A stretch of DNA of 5,638 nucleotides from Acidobacteriota bacterium. GTDB lineage: Bacteria > Acidobacteriota > UBA6911 > RPQK01. Every line of letters starts with the position of its first letter. Positions within the stretch are counted from its first letter, which is position 1. The translations under genes and the position numbers were made by a program. Positions 5,636-5,638 of the stretch are shown one piece after another. The stretch lies in contig RPQK01000537.1 of the NCBI GenBank assembly GCA_003819755.1, positions 1-5,638 on the forward strand, given 5' to 3'. The notes beneath the pieces are model-generated. The model had not been told where the DNA came from, made no database searches, and was given only the letters and a program-made list of their open reading frames with translations.

Positions 5636-5638
5636 TGC

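Overview
The window is moderately GC-rich bacterial chromosome with three complete protein-coding genes and a repeat-rich left end. The proteins and the intergenic repeats suggest a soil- or water-dwelling Gram-negative of the Acidobacteria/Verrucomicrobia/Planctomycetes kind. That placement is inferred from family resemblance only; there is no rRNA or other phylogenetic marker here.

Layout. Positions 1-243 hold a long nested inverted repeat with no transposase gene, resembling a MITE or giant hairpin. Positions 287-355 hold an 8-bp tandem repeat that abuts the stop codon of the first gene. Positions 359-1738 (minus strand) encode an MgtE-type magnesium transporter/channel. A 332-bp divergent intergenic region (1739-2070) separates it from a 616-residue sodium:solute symporter family transporter (2071-3921, plus strand). 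A 155-bp convergent gap follows. Then comes a minus-strand membrane histidine kinase of the NarX/DegS (HisKA_3) type (4077-5204) with no response regulator beside it. The last 434 bp carry no convincing gene. They hold a candidate kinase promoter, a perfect 9-bp inverted repeat overlapping that promoter, and small GC-rich hairpins at the extreme right end.

How the genes relate. Each gene appears to be its own transcription unit. mgtE and the symporter are divergent and could share regulatory DNA. The kinase is convergent with the symporter. Nothing in the sequence shows that the kinase controls either transporter. Two start codons were reassigned or confirmed by Shine-Dalgarno sequences: GTG at 2071 for the symporter and GTG at 5204 for the kinase. 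The mgtE start at 1738 is a best guess.

Novelty. I see no obvious new multi-gene system. The most unusual material is non-coding: the 243-bp nested palindrome, the octamer array that begins in register with the mgtE stop codon, and the operator-like palindromes at the symporter and kinase promoters.
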